From NCBI GenBank assembly GCA_947086925.1, contig CAMUAL010000014.1, positions 1 to 45,513 on the forward strand: 45,513 nt of DNA, in the 5' to 3' direction. Positions 34,101 through 42,700 of this stretch are shown one piece after another. The notes under the pieces were generated by a model. That model was not told the origin of the DNA. It made no database searches and saw only the letters and a list, made by a program, of their open reading frames with translations. Source of the DNA: an uncultured Clostridia bacterium (GTDB lineage Bacteria > Bacillota > Clostridia > Christensenellales > Pumilibacteraceae). The stretch's first letter is position 1; every line of letters begins with the position of its first letter. The translations under genes and the position numbers were made by a program.

Positions 34101-34200
34101 CGCGCTCGACTCGGGTATGAACGCGCATCTTGCAAAGCCGATAGATATGGATAAACTGAAAGTAATAATACAAGGACTGCTCGACGGTAAAAATGAATAA
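31105..34200 (+). CDS. Hybrid sensor histidine kinase with two receiver domains
   Basis: A 1031-residue membrane kinase. TM1 (about 9-30) and TM2 (about 340-361) enclose an extracellular sensor of about 310 residues, of dCache-like size; its ligand is unknown. A PAS-like domain (about 375-500) leads to the HisKA box SNMSHDIRTPMN with phospho-acceptor His525, and the ATPase domain with NLLSNAIKYTPDGG and later GTGLGMAIAKN. Two receiver domains follow: REC1 (about 765-885) with Asp819 in LLDWKMP, and REC2 (about 895-1025) with Asp957 in FMDVQMP. All phosphotransfer residues are intact. GAGGG precedes the ATG. The next gene overlaps it by 8 bases, so the partners are made together. Confidence 0.95.
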   Translation: MLKKRWREVLIIAVCAVAVVVTAVLYSVFASQRIFSESSSHLSEIYEQLNIRVSAQIENDRNSLKSWEKYIYNTLTIMGGDDSEQSEQRKDEFTDFIEKQQNAMSFSDFYFIKLPTLQEEEEDSEREDLYKYEYICKSPLSDSVETGIRFRRPLRTLLNDDKGGVVGEYTTESGETKLVMLFAVEFAPHKSDNSNSVSDNYVYEDFEFAATGICYDMDLMRKNLSVDVFGKDGEFYITLNDGYVMLQSGGAEKTNYIEFLSHECGISNRKLAEILGDWTPVDRDGSGVLTQKSGTHLFNDKIDGKEKYLTYIPIGFSDWMLVGVVPSSVVNASMSWFRNITIAVMAIIFVFALGAVAFILFMRIRRRQKEQQLEIESRDNLLDLLTLNSNDLYILFSPDTFEADYISSNLTKVLGLDIAEIKKDIRKILDVTTSKYNAFTQDGLNSLPVGDTWETDIQMHHASEDKNYWFHLVLYHSSYNDKDSFIMMLSDRTKENSLNESLEDALEIAKSANEAKSNFLSNMSHDIRTPMNAILGFATLLAKDADKPDKVREYIRKISFSGQHLLSLINDILDMSKIESGKTTLNIEEFSLSEFLEELYTIILPQSKAKNHSFEMYTKGRLPECVFGDKLRLNQVLLNLLSNAIKYTPDGGHIELTVEALGKTVHHHTHLRITVKDDGIGMSSDFVKDIFSPFSRETNSRTKGIQGTGLGMAIAKNIVNLMGGTISVNSELGKGSIFTVELELANANQNMYDDKEFWLHHNVTKVLVVDDEEDICLGVRELMENTGVDIQYALSGKKAIEMVSEAFDSGDGYHIVLLDWKMPDMDGIETAKIIRKKVGPEVPIMVLTSYSFDDIEEDARKAGINLFLSKPFFVSNFRNAVEKLKDGDTSELSEIPKEAQLNGLKVLAAEDNEINAEILLELLDIEGVKCDIASNGEEAYNKFVNSEAGQYDMIFMDVQMPVLNGYDATRKIRASSHPCAKTIPIIAMTANAFDDDVKNALDSGMNAHLAKPIDMDKLKVIIQGLLDGKNE

Positions 34201-36247
34201 ATCCAAAATAAACAAAGCAAAGAAAACAATTTTAATAGTAGACGATTCCGAGCTTAACCGTGCGCTTTTGTCGGATATGTTATCCGACAGTTTTGAAATT
34301 CTCGAAGCCGAAAACGGAAACGAGGCATTGGAAATACTCCACGAGCACGAGCTTGAAATATCGCTCATGCTTTTGGATATAGTCATGCCCGAAATGGACG
34401 GATTCGAAGTTCTTACCGTAATGAACAAAAAGGGGTGGATAAAATCCATACCAGTAATTATGATTTCCGCCGAAACGGGCGGGGCTTATATAGACCGCGC
34501 TTACGATTTGGGCGCGATAGATTACATAAGCCGACCGTTCGACGAGCGAACGGTTAAGCACCGCGTTGCATCGAACTTCTTACTTACCGTAAAGCAAAAA
34601 GAAATGTCCGAGATGTTGTCCGCTCAAATTTACGAAAAAGAGAAAGACAACAGTCTTATGATAGAAATTCTGTCGCATATAGTCGAATTTCGAAACGGCG
34701 AAAGCGGACTGCACGTACTGCACGTTCATGCGATAACCGAAATGCTTTTAAAGTGCTTGATGCGCAAAACCGACAAATACCCGCTTACGGGTAAAGAGAT
34801 ACGCCTTATAAGCAACGCGTCGGCACTTCACGATATAGGTAAAATTTCGATACCGTCGGAAATTCTCAACAAGCCGGGAAGATTCACGCCCGAAGAATTT
34901 ACCGTAATGAAGAACCATACGGTAGAGGGCGCGAAAATGCTTGAAGATATTCCGTATCGCGCCGACGAGCCGCTTGTGCAGATAGCGTACCAAATTTGCC
35001 GTTGGCATCACGAGCGTTACGACGGCAAAGGTTATCCCGACGGCTTGAAGGGCGACGATATTCCCATTTCGGCTCAGGTGGTTTCAATTGCCGATGTGTA
35101 CGACGCGCTTACGAGCAAGCGGTGCTATAAAGACGCATATACCCCCGAACAGGCTGTAAAAATGATTTTAAACGGCGAATGCGGCTTGTTTAACCCCATA
35201 CTGCTCGAATGTCTTACCGACATTGCCGAAACGCTAAAACGCGAACTTAACATATTGTCGTTCGGGCATGCTACCGATAAGGGCATACGCGACACCGTTT
35301 CGCAAATGCTGAAAGCCGACGGGCAGGATGCCTCGAACCGCTCCATACAACTGTTGGAGCACGAACGCATGAAGTTCGATTTTTTGTCGGATATTTCGCG
35401 CGAAGTCATATTCGAGTATATACCCGTTCCCGAAATGATAAAGCTTTCCGAGTGGGGTGCGGCGGAACTCGGTATGCCTGTAAAAGTAATTAATCCGCTT
35501 GAAAACGAACAGTGGTGCGCAATGGTTGCGCATAACGACTTCAAGCATTTTTTAAAGAGTCTGAAAGAGTCTTCGCCGCAAGACCCCGTTATAACGGAAA
35601 AATACCTGCTAAATATCGGCGGCGAAAAAAAGTGGTTTAAGGTTATAGCAAAGGCGATATGGAGCGTCGACGAAGACCCCGTATTCGAAGGCGCGATAGG
35701 CAAGCTTGTGGATATAAACGAAGAAACCGCAGCAATGCAGTACCTTGAAAACAAAGCGGACCACGATTCGCGCACAGGGCTTTTGAACCACAACGCCGCA
35801 AAAAAACGCATATCGCAACTGCTTGGCGAATCGAACCGCAAAAGCTACGCGCTTGCAATGTTCGACCTTGACAACTTTAAGCATGCCAACGACGAATACG
35901 GGCACTTGTTCGGCGACGAGGTTTTGGAAACCGTTGCAAACCGAATACGCGAGAACATACGTAGCACCGATATTGCGGCGCGTATGGGCGGCGACGAGTT
36001 TATACTGTTCATGGAATACAAAAATTCGGTAGAACCGCAGATAAAGCGTATTTACAAGGGAATCGCAAAAAAATACAAACATTTCGATATAAGTTTAAGC
36101 ATGGGAATCGCATGCGTGGAGTCGGGAACGGTAGATTACGAAAGGCTGTTTAAAATGGCGGATACAGCAATGTACACCGTTAAACGCGCAAGTAAGGGTA
36201 CATACTGCTTTTACGACGATTCCATGGAAAAAACGCTAAGCGAATAA
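34193..36247 (+). CDS. Response regulator with HD-GYP and GGDEF domains (c-di-GMP)
   Basis: A 684-residue regulator. REC domain at 10-125 with Asp62 (LLDIVMPEMDG). An HD-GYP domain (about 155-340) has HDIGK at 213-217 and HHERYDGKGYP at 272-282, all metal and catalytic residues present, so it should hydrolyse cyclic-di-GMP. A PAS-like domain (about 395-515) leads to a GGDEF domain with the exact motif at 599-603 and an inhibitory RxxD site (590-593) five residues before it, so it should synthesise cyclic-di-GMP with product feedback. Both activities look intact. It overlaps the kinase gene by 8 bases and precedes the HPt gene by 26. Confidence 0.95.
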   Translation: MNKSKINKAKKTILIVDDSELNRALLSDMLSDSFEILEAENGNEALEILHEHELEISLMLLDIVMPEMDGFEVLTVMNKKGWIKSIPVIMISAETGGAYIDRAYDLGAIDYISRPFDERTVKHRVASNFLLTVKQKEMSEMLSAQIYEKEKDNSLMIEILSHIVEFRNGESGLHVLHVHAITEMLLKCLMRKTDKYPLTGKEIRLISNASALHDIGKISIPSEILNKPGRFTPEEFTVMKNHTVEGAKMLEDIPYRADEPLVQIAYQICRWHHERYDGKGYPDGLKGDDIPISAQVVSIADVYDALTSKRCYKDAYTPEQAVKMILNGECGLFNPILLECLTDIAETLKRELNILSFGHATDKGIRDTVSQMLKADGQDASNRSIQLLEHERMKFDFLSDISREVIFEYIPVPEMIKLSEWGAAELGMPVKVINPLENEQWCAMVAHNDFKHFLKSLKESSPQDPVITEKYLLNIGGEKKWFKVIAKAIWSVDEDPVFEGAIGKLVDINEETAAMQYLENKADHDSRTGLLNHNAAKKRISQLLGESNRKSYALAMFDLDNFKHANDEYGHLFGDEVLETVANRIRENIRSTDIAARMGGDEFILFMEYKNSVEPQIKRIYKGIAKKYKHFDISLSMGIACVESGTVDYERLFKMADTAMYTVKRASKGTYCFYDDSMEKTLSE

Positions 36248-36273
36248 TATAAATCCGAAAAAAGGAGACGGAT

Positions 36274-36642
36274 ATGACCGTACAAGAATGTTACGAGGAA
36301 ATGGGAGCCGATTATAACGACGTTTTAAGCCGACTCAGAACCGATGAACGAATAGTCAAGTTTTTACTCAGAGTATACGACGACGGCAGTTTTAAACTGC
36401 TTGAAAGCTCGCTTGCCGAAAAGAACATACCCGAGGCTTTCAGAGCGGCTCACACGTTAAAGGGCGTTTGCATGAATCTTTCGCTCACCGCTTTGTTTAA
36501 GTCGTCTAACCTGTTGACGGAATCACTGCGCAACCGCACCGAATACGGCGAGGATATTGTTCCGCTGTTCGAGCATGTAAAAAGCGACTACGAAAAAACC
36601 ATGAACTGTATTCTTAAACTCAAAAACGAAAATAACCTATAA
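36274..36642 (+). CDS. Free-standing HPt phosphotransfer protein
   Basis: The 122-residue helical protein contains AAHTLKGVCMNL, the HPt signature, with His60 as phospho-carrier. It has no other domain. AAAAGGAG lies six bases before the ATG. It follows the hybrid kinase and the c-di-GMP regulator in one transcription unit, so the natural inference is a relay His525, receiver Asp (819 or 957), HPt His60, regulator Asp62. Confidence 0.92.
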   Translation: MTVQECYEEMGADYNDVLSRLRTDERIVKFLLRVYDDGSFKLLESSLAEKNIPEAFRAAHTLKGVCMNLSLTALFKSSNLLTESLRNRTEYGEDIVPLFEHVKSDYEKTMNCILKLKNENNL

Positions 36643-36667
36643 AGTAAACCAAAGGAGAAACGGTATT

Positions 36668-36895
36668 ATGTCTAAAAAAAGCGAATTGAAAAAAGCAATT
36701 CAGGAAAGCGAGCAGGAGATAGAAACTCTCGAAAAAAAGCGTACAAGGTCGCAGTCTGCGCTTTTGGAAGCGTTTCTGAACCACACTCAACCGTCCGATG
36801 CCGACGCCGAGTATTTTCGCGTGTTCTCGTCGCTCATAGAGTTGGAGCGCGAAAACCTGCGTAAACTTTCCGCAGAACTCGAAAAATTGGGTTGA
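36668..36895 (+). CDS. Small coiled-coil protein of unknown function
   Basis: A 75-residue protein consisting of two amphipathic, Glu/Lys-rich helices (about residues 3-40 and 47-74) separated by a short QPSDADAEY turn, so likely a helical hairpin or dimer. No Cys, no TM. AAAGGAG lies eight to nine bases before the ATG. It is 25 bases after the HPt gene and is probably the last gene of the phosphorelay operon; a role as an accessory or output protein is only inferred from position. Confidence 0.75.
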   Translation: MSKKSELKKAIQESEQEIETLEKKRTRSQSALLEAFLNHTQPSDADAEYFRVFSSLIELERENLRKLSAELEKLG

Positions 36896-36899
36896 CGAA

Positions 36900-37283
36900 A
36901 ATTTAATTTTCGGAGGAAAGACGAGCGGAATTCGAAACATTGTTTTGCATGCCGATAACAATATAAAAGACGAGCGGGGAACGCTTACCGTGCCGATTTG
37001 TCAATCGGCAACATTCGACATGAAAAGGCGGGCGAGGTTTCGGAGTATAGTTATTCGCGGCTGTCTAATCCAACGCGCGCTCATCTTGAAAACACCGTTG
37101 CCGCATTAGAGGGCGTGGCGGAGTGGAAAGCCTTATAACGTACACATGCTTCAAACTCATGCCGATGTTCCCAAAGAGGAGCGCGACAGGCGCGGAATAA
37201 ACGACAGGTTCTTGTGCATAGCGGTGGGGATATAAAATATAAAAGATTTAATCGGAGATTTAAAACAGGCATTTAACGTATGA
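36900..37283 (+). pseudogene. Remnant of a Cys/Met-metabolism PLP enzyme (cystathionine gamma-synthase/lyase type)
   Basis: Three pieces remain in order. Piece 1 (about 36918-37028) reads SGIRNIVLHADN and TVPICQSATFDM, the family N-terminus. Piece 2, in another frame (37031-37130), reads GEVSEYSYSRLSNPTRAHL and ENTVAALEG. Piece 3 (37146-37277) reads QTHADVPKEERDRRGINDRF, then AVGI, a TAA where the family has Glu, and NIKDLIGDLKQAF. The central roughly 250 codons, including the PLP lysine, are missing. The relic stop TGA (37281-37283) overlaps the ATG of the next gene, so the intact gene was once translationally coupled to it. A GGAGG at 36911 is left without a start codon. Confidence 0.85.
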
Positions 37284-38458
37284 AATACGATTTCGATAAA
37301 ATACACAACAGATTAAATACAAACAGTTTAAAGTACGATTTTGCAACCGAGCGGGGTATGCCGAAAGGCGTAATGCCGCTATGGGTGGCGGACATGGATT
37401 TCAAGGTGCCCGAAAGTATTGAAAACGCACTGAAAAAAAGGTGCGAACACGGAATTTTCGGCTACACCGACCCCAAAGAGGACTATTACGAAACTTTATA
37501 TAATTGGTTTTTGAGCCGTCACGGTTGGAGCACCAATCCGCATAACTTTACGTTTACTTGCACTATCGTGTTTGCAATTTGCACGCTTTTGCGAGCGGTG
37601 ACAAACGTAGGCGATGCGGTTATAATAACTCAGCCCGTTTACTATCCGTTTTCCGAGTCTGTAACGTCTAACAAGCGCAAACTTATAATAAGCGAGCTTG
37701 TGAACAACAACGGCTATTATACGGTCGATTTTGCGGATTTCGAGAAAAAAATAACCGAAAACAATGTTAAGGCGTTCATTCTTTGCAATCCGCACAATCC
37801 GGTGGGGCGCGTGTGGACAAAAGAAGAACTTGCGCGGCTCGGCGATATTTGCATTAAGCACGGCGTGTTTGTTATTTCGGACGAAATCCACTCCGACTTT
37901 GTATACGGCAAAAACAAGCATACGGTTTTTGAAACGGTAAAAAAAGAATTTGCCGACATCTGTGCCGTATGCACAGCTCCTTCCAAAACCTTTAACATTG
38001 CGGGCTTGCATATTTCGAATATATATATTCACAACGCCGAAATACGCCGCAAATTCGCCGACGAGCTGTTTGCGCAAGGATACAGTCAACCCAACGTAAT
38101 GGGCTTAACCGCATGTCAGGCGGCATACGCTTACGGTGCGGAGTGGCTTGACGAACTTTTGGTTTACTTGCAAGGCAACATGAAATTTTTAGACGGGTAC
38201 ATAAAAAGCAATTTGCCGCAAATCGGATTTACGTCGCCCGAAGGAACGTATCTTGCGTGGCTCGATATGCGTTCGCTCGGATTAAGCGACAAAGAGCTTA
38301 AATCGTTTATGGCGAACAAGGCGGGGCTATGGCTCGACGACGGATTTATATTCGGCAAAGGCGGCAGCGGATTTCAGCGCATAAACGCCGCTTGCCCGCG
38401 TTCGGTTTTGGCGGCGGCTATGGACAAGCTGAGTAATGCGATAGCCGCACTTAAATAA
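37280..38458 (+). CDS. MalY/PatB-type PLP-dependent C-S lyase or aminotransferase
   Basis: The 392-residue product is a fold-type I PLP enzyme of the MalY/PatB branch, which cleaves cystathionine or other S-substituted cysteines. The start MKYDFDKIHNRLNTNSLKYD, the LWVADMDF motif, the LCNPHNPVGRVWT segment, SDEIHSDFVY with the cofactor Asp, and APSKTFNIAGL with Lys236 binding PLP are all intact. The ATG overlaps the stop of the upstream decayed PLP enzyme. That neighbour points to sulfur amino acid metabolism. With the upstream reading frame broken, translation may now depend on weak initiation at 37280. A bidirectional terminator follows. Confidence 0.92.
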   Translation: MKYDFDKIHNRLNTNSLKYDFATERGMPKGVMPLWVADMDFKVPESIENALKKRCEHGIFGYTDPKEDYYETLYNWFLSRHGWSTNPHNFTFTCTIVFAICTLLRAVTNVGDAVIITQPVYYPFSESVTSNKRKLIISELVNNNGYYTVDFADFEKKITENNVKAFILCNPHNPVGRVWTKEELARLGDICIKHGVFVISDEIHSDFVYGKNKHTVFETVKKEFADICAVCTAPSKTFNIAGLHISNIYIHNAEIRRKFADELFAQGYSQPNVMGLTACQAAYAYGAEWLDELLVYLQGNMKFLDGYIKSNLPQIGFTSPEGTYLAWLDMRSLGLSDKELKSFMANKAGLWLDDGFIFGKGGSGFQRINAACPRSVLAAAMDKLSNAIAALK

Positions 38459-38477
38459 CAGATAAACGCAATAAATA

Positions 38478-38502
38478 AAAATGAGCTAAACAAGCTCATT
38501 TT
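38478..38502. terminator. Bidirectional intrinsic terminator
   Basis: AAAATGAGCT (38478-38487) and AGCTCATTTT (38493-38502) form a 10-bp stem with a 5-nt loop. A/T runs on both sides allow termination of the plus-strand lyase gene and of the minus-strand MATE remnant, whose stop codon lies in the stem. Confidence 0.8.
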
Positions 38503-39462
38503 GTTTTTCTTCGTCTATTTCGGTATCGCTTGATTGTATGACGCTTTGTGCGTCATTCGGCGGTGTAACGGCTGTATTATCGCTTGCTTGCAACGTATCC
38601 GTAATACTTTCGATTTTTTGCGTCGGAGTGTCGTCGGGCACAGCGGCGTCGGTCATGGTGCGAACCTTCTTTTTGTATGCGTAATTAAGTATCAATGCGC
38701 TTACTGCCGCCGTTACAACTTCCACAATGGGGAACGTCCACCATAGCATTTCGGTTGCGTTTCCCGACAGTGTAAATAAGTACGCAACCGGCAGAACGAG
38801 CAAACACAGGCGCAGTGCCGAAATAAGCAGGGGAAAAGGGCGTAGCGGAACGCTTGCAAAATTCCTTGCACGGCAACGCTGAACGCCACAAAAATACAAC
38901 TTATGCCCGCAATTCTCACTGCCACAGTGACTACCTTTTGGATTTCTTCGCCGCCTTCGCCGCTTGCCGTGCCGAATAGCTTTGCAAGCGGAACTGCCAA
39001 ACACTCGAACAGAACCGTAACTAAGCCCGTAACTATAAGCGAATCGATTATACCGTATTTTATGCAGTCTTTTACGCGCTGTTTGTTTTTCATGCCGTAA
39101 TTAAACGAGAGTATCGATATTATCGCGTTAGACATGCCGAAACCCACAAAAAGCGCGACCTGCATGATTTTATAGTAAATACCGAAACTGCCTTGTAAAA
39201 GTACGGCGGTTTCCCGTGATTTTATCGTGCCGAGAATTTTCGTCATGCCCAAAAGCAGAACCGACAGCAGTCCTTGCATAACGGCGGCAGACGCGCCTAT
39301 TTTGTAAATTGCGGCAATTATCTTTCCGCTCGGGCGCAAAGCTTTAAAACTGTTTTTAAATTCTTTGTCGGCGGAGTAGTGAAATATCATGGCTATTATC
39401 ATGGAAACGCCTTGCCCTATAACCGTTGCCCACGCCGCGCCCTCTATTCCCATATCGAATCG
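38486..39462 (-). pseudogene. MATE family efflux transporter, 5'-truncated and frameshifted
   Basis: Homology to MATE multidrug/Na+ antiporters begins abruptly at about 39462 with FDMGIEGAAWATVIGQG, normally the end of the first half of the protein, so about 200 N-terminal residues are gone. The frame runs through KIMQVALFVGFGMSNAIISI and AVQGILQAFRYALFP, then shifts by one base in the TTTTCCCC stretch (minus strand; 38829-38836) and resumes as LLISALRLCLLVLPVAYLF and LWWTFPIVEVVTAAVSALIL. The last 55 residues form an acidic Thr/Ser/Glu-rich tail. A strong terminator lies just upstream and no promoter is seen. One lost base explains the shift; truncation makes the gene non-functional regardless. 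Confidence 0.88.
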
Positions 39463-39500
39463 CTTGTGTTTTATTTTATATCGGATTTTCCGTTATTCGC

Positions 39501-39538
39501 AAAAAAAAATACGTAAGTCCGATAAGCCGGACTTACGT
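39501..39538 (-). terminator. Orphan intrinsic terminator, minus strand
   Basis: ACGTAAGTCCG (39538-39528 on the minus strand) pairs with CGGACTTACGT (39521-39511), an 11-bp perfect stem with a 6-nt loop, followed by A-T9 (39510-39501). No minus-strand gene lies upstream of it. The 39463-39789 stretch holds only this terminator and the promoter and leader of the next gene. Confidence 0.85.
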
Positions 39539-39677
39539 ACAAACAGTATCACTCACTTAATTAAAGTATGGCAGTTTTCGGTAAAAAAAGCAATCGATTT
39601 TCACCCGCCGAAATTCGATTTATTTTAACTTTTAAATTTGAAAAATTGACTAAAAAGCCTTTTAAAAGTGTTGACGA

Positions 39678-39706
39678 TTGACGTTTGCTTTGATAAAGTA
39701 TATAAT
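39678..39706 (+). promoter_or_regulatory. Promoter of the M60 peptidase gene
   Basis: TTGACG (39678-39683), 17-bp spacer, TATAAT (39701-39706). The leader is about 77 nt and includes a 7-bp hairpin TGCCGTA/TACGGCA (39744-39750 with 39755-39761) before AGGAG at 39780. It does not resemble a c-di-GMP riboswitch. Confidence 0.8.
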
Positions 39707-39789
39707 ATGTAGTGTTGCAGTGTGTTTAATCCAATGCACATATTGCCGTATGATTACGGCATATTCCTACATTGACACAGGAGAGTTTT

Positions 39790-42700
39790 ATGGCGGTAAA
39801 AGAAACCGATTCAACAAAAAACAACAAGCCGCAGACAGCGGGAAAAACAAAGCCCACTGCGGCGACAAGGCCCGCGCCCGCGTCTAATAAGCCCACTGCG
39901 GCGACAAGACCCGCGCCCGCGGCTATAAAGCCCACTGCGGCGACAAGACCCGCGCCCGCGTCTAATAAGCCCACTGCGGCGACAAGACCCGCGCCAGCGG
40001 CTAATAAGCCCACTGCGGCGATAAGGCCCGCGCCCGCGTCTAATAAGCCCACTGCGGCGACAAGACCCGCGCCAGCGGCGACAAAGCCCACTGCGGCGAC
40101 AAGACCCGCGCCCGCGGCTAATAAGCCCACTGCGGCAGGAGCAAAAATCGGCGTAGCGTCAAAAACGGGTACGACTTCCGCGCCTTCGGCAAAAAAGACT
40201 GCTGTTGCGGCGTCTAAAACAACCGCCAAAACAACCGAAAAGCAGGGAATAATGACTACCGTTAAAGCCAAAGCTACTGCTGTAAAAACCAAAACGGCGG
40301 CGATTGTGCATCACCCCAAATTCAAGTTTTACGCAATGGGCGGGGCTGTTGTGCTTCTTGCGCTCATAATTCTATTAAGCGTTATTTTCGGCATGCGCGC
40401 GTGCAGTGCGGCGGCGGCAAATAGAGCTGTTTACTCCAATCAATACAAACAGACATCTCTCGTGGGCGTATCATACGAGAATCTCGGTAAAACGTCGCGT
40501 CATAAGCCGGTAGCAGGCGTGCACGACGGCGGACTTGCAACGGGGTATCCCAAGTACGGCTATACTTTAAATTTAACCACCGAGCAGAAAAATGCCATAC
40601 TTGCCGAAAACCGAAGTCTTTGCGGAAAGAGAACCACCAACACTGGCGGCGTTTACGATTGGATGGATAAAGACGGCTACTTATACGCGGGTACGCGGGA
40701 AAACGGCACGCAATTGTTTAACGCAGACGGCAGTCCCCGTCAGCTTTATCGGCATTCGGCGTCGGTAGGATTGTATTTCGGCGACGTTTCCGACAGCGAG
40801 CCCGCGGTTATAAAAAAGTTTAAATTCCGTCCGAGGAGCTACACGAGTTATTATGACATTACGGGATTATACGCTCCCGCGGGCGAGGTTATAGAAATTC
40901 GAATGAGCGGTGCCGATATGAACGCCACGGGCGGCATAGTCGTGCACATAGGTCAGGCACTTTATAACGGGCAGAGCAACAACATATGGAATGCGCGCAA
41001 CTTCAACCGCATGCCCGTAATACTTAACACGTTGCACGTGACAAAAGACACTTCGGTGTACGACGCTTCAACCGATACGTGGACTTGCTACGTAGGCTCG
41101 TTTTTCGGCGGACCGATTTATATACGCGACGAACGCGTTACGTTCTCGGTAACCGTTTCGGGCGGCGTGAATTACGCGCACTTTATTTTGGGCAAAACCA
41201 CCCCCGAGGAATATGCCGAGTATTCGAAATCGTCGGCGCCGTTTTTCGATTTGGAAGTTTGGGACAGCGGCGTTCTGCACTCGGGACCGTTTATTTACGC
41301 AAAAAATTTCAGCTACGACGAACTTTACAAAGCCGCGATTTTGTGGGAAAAGGTTTCGTTTGTTTCAACGTCGAATTGGAATCAAGGTATAGTGTTTATA
41401 TACGACCCGTTCGTTGCGGCGGGCGCGGCGGTTGCGTTTCCGGGCAGAAGGTCGGTAAACTGTCCCGCAGATTGGATGACTTCGTCGCTCAACTATAATT
41501 CGACGGTTACTTCCGGTTCATGGGGTAACTTCCACGAGTACAACCACAACTTCCAAAACTACGGAGTGGGTTATACGGGCGAGGTTACGAATAACGGACT
41601 TACTCTCGTTTCGTACAGTCTGTTTACAAAGATTTCGGCGGCGCGTCAGCTTGCTTCTTACGGCGGCGCGGGACTCTCGGGTTGGAACTGTTACACAAGC
41701 GCAACGTGGGCGTTGCAAAGAGTCAATATGGGCGGAGGCGCAATAAATTCAACAAACGGACTTGCCGTTTACGCAACGCTTCTGCACAACTTCGGTCAGA
41801 ATGTATTTTTGCAGGCGCGCGGCTACTCCAACGCCAATTATCTTAACAGATTCGCAGACTTGACGCATCAGGATATGTCGTATTTCGCTTCTAAAATAAC
41901 GGGATACACAGGCAGTTTGCTTGCAACCGCCGAAACGGATTATCCGATGTTCGTTCCCGTTGCAAGCGTATATCAGACGGGCAGAAGCTATTCTTACGAC
42001 GGCGAAAAGCGTTATTTCGATACACAGCAACCGTTTGTAATACCTTACGGAAAGCCTTATACGGTAGACCTTAACGCGTATGAAGAATACACCGATAATA
42101 ACGGCAATTTCAACGGTCAGTATAAAGCGGGCAGTCTTGTTGTAGGCACAGGTTTTAAGGCGTCGATTAAAAGCGTTAAATCGAGCGGTATAAGCGGAAG
42201 ATTTACCGAAACAAAGGAAAAGGGAATATATACTTTTACCCCCGGTTCCGAATTGCGGTCTGGCAAAATTTACGTTACGCTTGAAATAACGACCGAAAGC
42301 GGCGAGCATACTTATAACGGGCACACGCTCGACGACGTAGACCTTGTACTCGAATTTCAGCAGTCTTACGAATATGACAAAACGATTTTGGAACGCACGA
42401 CTTACTATTATTCCGCAGGCGACAAATATTCCGATGCGCGCGAAGCGTTTGAAAAAAGCTATGAGGGTTATCAGTCGAAATCCGACCGCGACCACTCAAA
42501 CCCCACTCAGAATTGCAACACCGATATTTGGTACTATCCGAATACCGCCGCAATGCACACCGCTCATCCGGATGCGCCCGATAACTTCTTTGTGGACGCA
42601 AACAGTATCGACGAAGTGCGAGGAAAGCTTTATATAGTAGAGAACGGCAAGTACCGCATATATCTGCGAGGGCGGCAGAACTGTGCGCTGTATTATTCGC

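Noticed and set aside
38829..38839. Programmed frameshifting or phase variation in the MATE gene at TTTTCCCC.
   Set aside because: The gene also lacks its first half and has a terminator in place of a promoter, so simple decay is the better explanation; a sequencing error at this one base remains possible.
39707..39789. A c-di-GMP riboswitch in front of the M60 peptidase, attractive because of the nearby c-di-GMP operon.
   Set aside because: The 77-nt leader contains only one 7-bp hairpin and lacks the conserved GEMM-I or GEMM-II sequences.
39850..40140. Regular repeats that could be mistaken for a CRISPR array.
   Set aside because: They are head-to-tail 39-bp units without spacers, in frame within a large coding sequence.
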